Assembly: GCA_035772735.1 (NCBI GenBank)
Contig: JASDFA010000003.1
Span: 154,641,001-154,705,000 of the forward strand
Direction: 5' to 3'
DNA length: 64,000 bases
Origin: Datura wrightii
Taxonomy: Eukaryota; Streptophyta; Magnoliopsida; Solanales; Solanaceae
Shown here in pieces: positions 57,846 through 64,000 of the stretch. The position numbers and the translations under genes are program-made. Under the pieces are notes generated by a model. That model did no database searches. It was not told the DNA's origin and saw nothing but the letters and a program-made list of their open reading frames with translations. Every line of letters starts with the position of its first letter. Position 1 is the first letter of the stretch.

Positions 57846-60800
57846 TCATTTATTGAAATTATAAAATGATGTTTCTATATTAATTAAAGTATAACTTTTT
57901 TCTCTTACTTCTTCATCAGAATTGTAACTTTCTTCTTCTTCATAGGCTTCTCTATTACATTCTTCTTTGGCCTGACATTTATTACAACAGGGCTTTTGTT
58001 TTTCTGTTTCATGCCTTCCCTTTGTTGATACTTCTTTTGTTTGTACAGGGGTATAGGTTGTCTGTTTAAAAAATGCTATGCCATCTCGTGTGATTAAACA
58101 ACTTCCAGAGTCTTGAAATATAAATTTTAGACCTATGACTAAGTCTGTATTGATATTTAGATCTCTTACAAGTATGTTGTTTATGTCATAAGACGGGTTA
58201 TAGAATTTTCTACAAGTATTTTGGAAACTTATTTTAGCTTTTTCTATGCAATATTCGTAGGTATTATAAGTACCATCCATTTGCATTGCAACAACTGGTT
58301 TAGGTAATTTTGTTAATAGCTCTTGTGGGACTATCTTTTTGTTTATTAGACAGCTAGTGCATCCTGGATCTAGTAGGGCTAGTGTTTCTATTTCAATATC
58401 TTCTATTTTAATTCTTGCTAATATTTTTATAGTTGCTATTTTTTTGTCTTCATTACAGATTAGTCCTGTGTCTATAATGTTTTTTATATTTAGATAGTTA
58501 TCTTGTTCTTGGTTTGCTAATGAGGTTTCATTATTTTGAAGTAATATTTCTTCCTCTAATTTTCCTTTTCCTTTTTCCAGCGTTCTTATTCGATGATCTA
58601 GTTCTTGTATTTTTTCTTCTAATGAGTCTATTCTTATATTAATTATCTGATTATTTTCTCTTCTTATAGGTGGTCCTATTCTAATTCCTAATTCTGTTTC
58701 TATACAGGTTATGCATCCTTCCATAAAACAATTACTACACTTTGCTCTTTTGTCTTTACTAGGGTACCATCTACAGAATCCACAGGGCTTACTATCTAAT
58801 CCTTTGTTTTTTTTCAAAATTGTGGTTACATTCTTGTATAATATTTCTCATATCAATGTATTGCAGTTCTTCTAGTTCTAGAGGCAATTTTAAATCTGTT
58901 CCTAATTCGTTAATAAAGTCGTCTTTTTCTGAGTCTGATGAGTCTGTTTTATTTCCTTCTGTAATTTCTATGCTTACTACTGAGTATATACTTTCTGTGT
59001 CTGACATATATTCATCTACATTTATTAAAGTCTCTTGTAGCTCTTCTATTAATTGAGAGTTTCTTGTTTTAGTGTTATATCTTTTAGGGCAGGTATTTGC
59101 CAGATGTTCTGAACTTCCACAAGTAAAACATTCTAATTTATTTCTATAGTTTCTTTCATCTCTGTATTTTCTTACATGCCTGTTTTTATCTAAGTATGGT
59201 TTCTTTGCTGATGATTTTCTTAGGTAATATTTCTTCTTATATGGTTTCCGGTTATAGTATCTATTTTTATATTTTCTAGGCTTGTATGGTTTCTTGTCAT
59301 AATGTTGAGTTGTATACATTACAGTTTTACAGAAATTCATTTCGTTTTGTTTTAATTGTTTTTGTATTTGTATATTTGTACATTTTTCAGTTAATACTTC
59401 CATTACATGTTGTACTCTCTGTCCTATCGACCATTTTGCTGTTGGGTTTTGTATTACACCCTCTCTTTTATACCATCTCTCTTCTATTTCTCTACCTAAT
59501 GCTCCTGGTAATTTGTTAAATAATTTTTTACCTAAGTCTTCATCGAAAGTGTTCCCGCTTAGTGTACAATAATAAAAGAACTCTCTTAAAAATTCTTTGA
59601 TGTAACACCAGTTTAATTGTTCTAGTTTTATTAATGCATTTCTTTGAAGTATAATTGTTCCACTATTTGGGTCTTCTCCTGTAAGTAAACTATGCATTTT
59701 ATTCGTGAAGTTATAAGGGTTTGCCCCCATATTTATTAGTGTCTGAAATTCTTGTGGGAAATTACTTTTGTATGCTTCCCATACTGCCTTAGCTGATTCT
59801 CCTAAAAATGTCTCCATGTATCTATACATGGTTTCCGCATCTGTTTCTTGATAATTTTTAATAAAGTCTGCTACTACTATTCCTTTCCAAATGTCTATCG
59901 CTGAGTTCCAAAGTTGTGGATCATGGGCTGCAAGATTTAATATTTTTCCTTTGCTACCTCCTTCTTGTAGTCTAATAGGTTCTTCTATGGGCATTCTTTT
60001 ACCCATAGGTTTTATTTTATCTGTCCTGATTTCTTCATCTGGGTTTACTCTCCATACTCTCCTTCTAGGCACATTTCCTGTACTAGTATCTATAGTATGA
60101 GTTTGTGAAGTCTTCTGGAAAGGTGTTGAACTACTCGACTCCATTAGTTCTTTTTCAGTTACTATAGATGTAGTTTCTTCTCTATCATATCTATACCCTA
60201 AGTTATCTGTTCTTTCTTTACAATTTTTAAGGTGTATTATAGTCTCTTCTAGATTCATACTTCCTTTTAGACAATCTTTGCATTTGAAAAAATCGGATTT
60301 TTGTTCTGTATATAATCTTTTGGCTCGTTCTATTACTTCGTCTACCGCATATGCTTCTTCTAGTATTTCTATATTCATAAGTTCTTCTTCTAATTCTACA
60401 TCTTTTTCTTCAATGCTATTTTCGTCTATTTGCCTAGTATAGTTATAGTCTGTGAATCTTATTGAAGTTTCACCTTTTCTATTAGTATACATAACATGGT
60501 CTTCAGGTGTATATACTTTTGGTTTACTAAGTTTTTCTAAATTCCATTCTAGTCCTGCGTAGCTTTCTGGATCTATTTTTATAGGTTTAATTAATTTTAT
60601 TCCTCTATTCCCCATAAGTTCTACTACATCGTCTATTTTTATTTTAAACTTGGTATTACTATTTGTTGCCATCTTTCCTATAAATCCTATACACATGAAT
60701 AGATTCTTTCCTTTATCCATTTCTTCATATCCTTTAGTCTGTATTCCTATTTTTATATGTGATCCAAATTCTTGTAAATTCATTAGAAAGTCTGGACTAA

Positions 60801-61329
60801 TGTAAAATATTCCCCCATTATTTGTCATATCTACTTCAGTTAGACCTATTATTGCCTTTTTTAAGTCTGTCCATCTATCATCATATAAGGTTATTAGCAC
60901 TTTTGCTCCTAAATTTTTTCTGTTTAATCCGTTTATTCCTAATATAATTAATCCTAAATGCATCATTGTCATTCTTGTATTTTTAATAGTTTTAAAGGAT
61001 TCTTGATTTACTAAATTTAATTGTACTGAATTTTCTCCTAATGCGGATATTTGCTCTTCTCTATAGTGCCTATAAAGTAGGTTATTTCTAGAGAAATACT
61101 TTGTATTATATAATGTTCTTGGGTCTAATACTTTTAATTGATGTTGTTTAAAAAGCTGTAGGTCTTTACCTACATCTATAATCTGACTAAGCTCGCTATT
61201 TTCTTCTTCTCTTGCCTTTTTAGAGAAAATTCTAGATATCAAATTATTTCCTATCTGGTTGTTTGAATAACTAGGTTCTGGTCTATCTACTTCGTTGATT
61301 CGGGTTCTCCTACCTGAAAGAAAGTCCAT
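57846..61329 (-). pseudogene. EPRV ORF3, copy 2: movement-coat-protease polyprotein, frameshifted
   Basis: It has the same domains as copy 1 and is complete at its end. 61329-58792 is open for 845 codons, from the movement domain through the CX2CX4HX4C knuckle. The frame then shifts at an 8-base T run (58807-58814; copy 1 has seven). The remaining 323 codons, 58817-57846, carry the CX2CX11CX2CX4CX2C cluster, coiled coil and LLDPGCTS motif. This copy extends beyond the point where copy 1 is cut and ends with a cysteine-bearing stretch (CCNKCQAKEEC) and acidic tail. Confidence 0.92.
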
Positions 61330-61628
61330 TTTTGTGGTTTTCTGATTATTTTAGGTCTTTCTTTTTGCGGTGTTATTTCTATTTTTTCTAGTTTTGAAAT
61401 TAGTTCATCTATATTAGTACTATGAGATTTTTCTTTTTCTTCCTTTTTCTTTAGTAGTTTTTCTAGCTTTTGATTTATTTCTAATAAGATTGCTATAATT
61501 GTATTATTTTGTCTAACAATTATTTTATCTGACTGTGCTGTTGGTATGTGTGTGGTGAAACCTACTGGCTCCTGGAATTGGCTACTATAATCTAGTGCTT
61601 TTTTATATATCGGGTCGTCTGCATTCAT
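61287..61628 (-). CDS. EPRV ORF2, copy 2 (113 aa, unknown function)
   Basis: It is identical in protein to 53668-53327, with the same ATGA overlap with ORF1 and 43-base overlap with ORF3. Confidence 0.75.
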   Translation of the reverse strand: MNADDPIYKKALDYSSQFQEPVGFTTHIPTAQSDKIIVRQNNTIIAILLEINQKLEKLLKKKEEKEKSHSTNIDELISKLEKIEITPQKERPKIIRKPQKWTFFQVGEPESTK

Positions 61629-62053
61629 GAAAGGGATATTTCTTTAATATTTAACACTTCCTTTTTAATTTCTTTTAATTGTTTGTCTATATCAATAGGT
61701 TGTATATCGTTATAAGTACCTTTTCTAATTTTTTCAGTACCTTGTTCTTTTATGAAGTCTAGATTTCTTTTGATTTTTTCTAATATCTTTGTATGTTTAT
61801 TCTGAGCTTCTTCTATTTTTTCTATAAGCTGTAAGATTATCTTATCTTGTTCCTGGATCTTACTGCTAAAATTGATTAACAAGTCTATTAACGTATTGTA
61901 TTGTCTATCTTCGGTATGTAGAGTATGTTCTCCCTGACTAAAATTACACCTAATGGTACTGCCTTCCTTTAGTGATCTAAATTTTTTCTCTGGATGTATT
62001 TTTAAGTCTAAATATTCTAAATTTCGGAAAGGATCTATTTTGTTACCTAGAAA
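61625..62053 (-). CDS. EPRV ORF1, copy 2 (open frame without ATG)
   Basis: It has the same 142-codon open frame, again without ATG and again preceded by TAG. One silent base difference from copy 1 was noted (near 61802). That both copies keep the frame open is a weak hint of coding, given how similar they are overall. Confidence 0.55.
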   Translation of the reverse strand, partial: FLGNKIDPFRNLEYLDLKIHPEKKFRSLKEGSTIRCNFSQGEHTLHTEDRQYNTLIDLLINFSSKIQEQDKIILQLIEKIEEAQNKHTKILEKIKRNLDFIKEQGTEKIRKGTYNDIQPIDIDKQLKEIKKEVLNIKEISLS

Positions 62054-63059
62054 CTAGCTATGGTTTTGTTTTTATGATAATTTACAATATTTCTATAAGT
62101 CTGTTGGTTATTAGCACTTTTGCTCCTAAATTTTTTCTGTTTAATCCTTTTATTCCTAATATAATTAATCCTAAATGCATCATTGTCATTCTTGTATTTT
62201 TAATAGTTTTAAAGGATTCATGTTCTTTAACCCCACCCAGTATATGGTGATAACAACGTCCTACTCACGGGCTACAATTCACCTATCAAGTTCCTAGGAA
62301 TTTACAGGTTAATCCATCGTTGTTATTAAGAAACTAAGAGCCTAACCTTTTACTTAGGATGATTCATATTAAACTGTTTTTAATAATATAAATAGTCATA
62401 TAATAACTCAAACATTTTTAACATAAAAACATAAAATAAACACACATAATTTACATATGGGGAAAACATGAATAATAGACTTACATGTTATAAGACGCGA
62501 GCGAGGTTTCCCTTTCGGGAACCCCCGGTGACTCTTAAGAAACTTTTAAAAATATTTAGACTTGTTCTTAGGGATGATTCGGGTGTTTTCAAAGTTGGAT
62601 TTGGTTTTTGGAGTAGTTAAGCATCTGAGAGTAGATGGAAAACTTGGGAGTGTTTTTTCTTTCTGTGGTTTTTTCGTGTGTTTTTCTTTGGTTTGAAGAG
62701 GGGTATATATAGATGAGGAGGATAAGAGTCGTAGAAAATAAATGGCTAAGATCTGACCGACACTTTGTAAAGGACGATCAAGATTTTGCCGACACTTAAT
62801 GCTTATCTTTATCAAATAATTCATGCCGGGTGCTCTTTGGGCCCCATCGTCACATGCATTATTGATTCAGATTGTGCATTATTATTCTGACCTATTAAAA
62901 CTAAGACGCGTGCTTATCAGTTTTTCTTTCCTTTTGGAAAGTAGTGATAAAGTAAGCACTCACAGGACACTTAGTGGGCATCCCCACTAGACTTATTCAC
63001 AGACCTAATATTATAGACTTTATAGACTGACTTGGTCTGACTTCGGATTTTAAACTTTC
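62054..63059 (-). promoter_or_regulatory. EPRV intergenic region and leader, copy 2
   Basis: It is the same as 54094-55099 with one base change noted (near 62251). The TATA box is at 62711-62704 and the 114-bp movement-domain duplicate at 62219-62106. Because it lies between two genome units, this promoter could in principle drive a full-length transcript of the unit to its left. Confidence 0.65.
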
Positions 63060-64000
63060 TTAGGTATCTAGGTTATGAAGGGCAATTGAGTCAAAACTCA
63101 TTCCCGAATCATATCCTGCATACGGGTCTTGGGCGTCTTGATCATCTTCACCCTCGGTTGGGACACTGTTTTCTTCTGTTGTTTGCTGTCTTCGGTTATC
63201 TTGGTCAGGATCTGAAACGATGTCGTCTAATCTGATTGGTGGTTCTGGACCAGTATCTTCTAGTCTGATTGGGGTTTGGTCCATATGTTTGTCTTGTTCT
63301 ACTTCTTTGATCATTTCCTCCAGCGTCTTTTTAATTATATCCTCTATAGTCTTTTTCTTTTTCTTATTTAAGATCTTTTGTCTAGTTGTTTCACCCATGG
63401 TGAATGATTTTGGTAATCGTCTTCTAGGAGGAGTTGCTGGTTCTGTTTCACTTTTTGGCAAAGTGACAGCCTTCAACGGATTTGATTTGTCTTTACCGGC
63501 TACCGTTTGAGCCGGACTAGCTATATCTTTACCTGATATAGTAGGTTTATTTGCATTCTGAGAGGAATGCACACTCGTCTCATCCATTTTGGCTTGAGAT
63601 GGAGAACTCGTGTCTGGGCTTGTCTGTCTGAGTATCTGTAGTAGCTGATCCTTTTCTTGACTCAGGGCTTCACACTTAGCATTTAGCCTTTTAAACCCTT
63701 CTGTCATGGATTCACAGTGGTCGCAGAAAATTATTTTGTCTGTGTCTTTCTGGACCTTGTATTGTGGAATTTGGATTGGGCTTTGTTTTAGGGCTGGAGA
63801 GATAAAATAATTTGGGCCCAAATATCCCCTTGCATAGTCTAAGGCTTCAGTTAAATCATTAAAACCTTTGAAAAGAGGATTTTTTATTCCATTTATTGAG
63901 TCTATTACTTCTTGCCATGTTTGAAAAACACCATTGATTTTTCCATGTATTACTACATAAAATCTGAATTTCTTTTCCGTATTTTTGCCTGTAAAATACT
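63060..64000 (-). CDS. EPRV transactivator-like protein (ORF4), partial at the window edge
   Basis: The frame is open from the right edge to the stop at 63060 and is identical in protein to the matching part of 56365-55100. The N-terminal part lies beyond the window. Confidence 0.85.
   Translation of the reverse strand, partial: YFTGKNTEKKFRFYVVIHGKINGVFQTWQEVIDSINGIKNPLFKGFNDLTEALDYARGYLGPNYFISPALKQSPIQIPQYKVQKDTDKIIFCDHCESMTEGFKRLNAKCEALSQEKDQLLQILRQTSPDTSSPSQAKMDETSVHSSQNANKPTISGKDIASPAQTVAGKDKSNPLKAVTLPKSETEPATPPRRRLPKSFTMGETTRQKILNKKKKKTIEDIIKKTLEEMIKEVEQDKHMDQTPIRLEDTGPEPPIRLDDIVSDPDQDNRRQQTTEENSVPTEGEDDQDAQDPYAGYDSGMSFDSIALHNLDT

Larger units (their letters stand above)
50290..64000 (-). 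mobile_element. Head-to-tail array of an endogenous pararetrovirus (solendovirus/petuvirus-like)
   Basis: 50293-56041 is repeated at 58252-64000 with an offset of 7959-7960 bases, so one genome unit is about 7.96 kb. The array holds about 1.72 units and runs past the right edge. Genes are all on the minus strand, in the order ORF1, ORF2, ORF3 (movement, coat, protease), RT-RNase H, transactivator-like. No LTRs, integrase or target duplication are present, as expected for Caulimoviridae DNA captured by the host. Placement near tobacco vein clearing virus and related Solanaceae EPRVs is inferred from gene order and the presence of a separate transactivator-like gene. Confidence 0.95.

Noticed and set aside
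59286..59519. Leucine-rich plus-strand frame (also 51326-51559)
   Set aside because: It is antisense to the lysine- and tyrosine-rich basic run of ORF3. The hydrophobicity is a shadow of A-rich codons.
62546..62824. 92-codon minus-strand open frame in the viral leader (also 54586-54864)
   Set aside because: It spans the predicted TATA box and upstream promoter words, has low-complexity content, and appears twice only because the region is duplicated.
63220..63510. Hydrophobic plus-strand open frame of 96 codons (also 55260-55550)
   Set aside because: It lies antisense to the intact transactivator-like gene and is explained by that gene's codon composition.

Overview
The window is nuclear DNA of a flowering plant, most likely a member of the Solanaceae. 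Host genes have GT-AG introns, most of the DNA is nested LTR retrotransposon sequence, and the right quarter holds an endogenous pararetrovirus (EPRV) of the Caulimoviridae whose gene set suggests the solendovirus/petuvirus group known from that family. The family assignment is inference; no sequence search was possible.

Layout. 1-10147: decayed repeats. These are a minus-strand Gypsy element running off the left edge (gag start, primer-binding site, LTR 343-2676), simple repeats, two plus-strand fragments of the same LTR family (4250-7462) and a Copia pol remnant. 10148-27345: a degenerate Tekay/Del-like chromovirus with a perfect 5-bp target duplication. Its 3' LTR is split by a minus-strand Athila-like Gypsy element (18516-26660) with a tRNA-Asp-type primer-binding site. 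27351-28330: more repeat DNA with a 30-bp tandem array. 28935-33327: an apparently intact six-exon IST1-like gene (ESCRT/multivesicular body pathway). 33897-46345: a nest of a short LTR element (TRIM-like) interrupted by two solo LTRs, one of which is itself split by a 5.9-kb non-autonomous Athila-type element. Target duplications and primer-binding sites allow most boundaries to be placed to the base. 47829-48631: first two exons of a subtilisin-like protease, cut off by the EPRV locus.

48825-64000 is the EPRV locus. It starts with a 1468-bp plus-strand fragment (reverse transcriptase, RNase H, start of the transactivator-like gene). That fragment is joined through a 3-bp microhomology to a head-to-tail minus-strand array with a period of about 7960 bp, which continues past the right edge. 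In genome order the unit has a leader with promoter, a small ORF without an ATG (ORF1), a 113-codon ORF2, a large movement/coat/protease ORF3, reverse transcriptase-RNase H, and a transactivator-like ORF4. The two copies differ at only about eleven places over 5.7 kb by eye. They carry several reading-frame breaks and share an odd 114-bp duplication of movement-protein sequence in the leader. The inverted fragment gives the locus two nearly identical 1.47-kb arms that could fold into double-stranded RNA if transcribed through.

The host genes and the mobile DNA do not form a functional pathway; the layout is one of successive insertions around two host genes, one spared (IST1-like) and one broken (subtilase).
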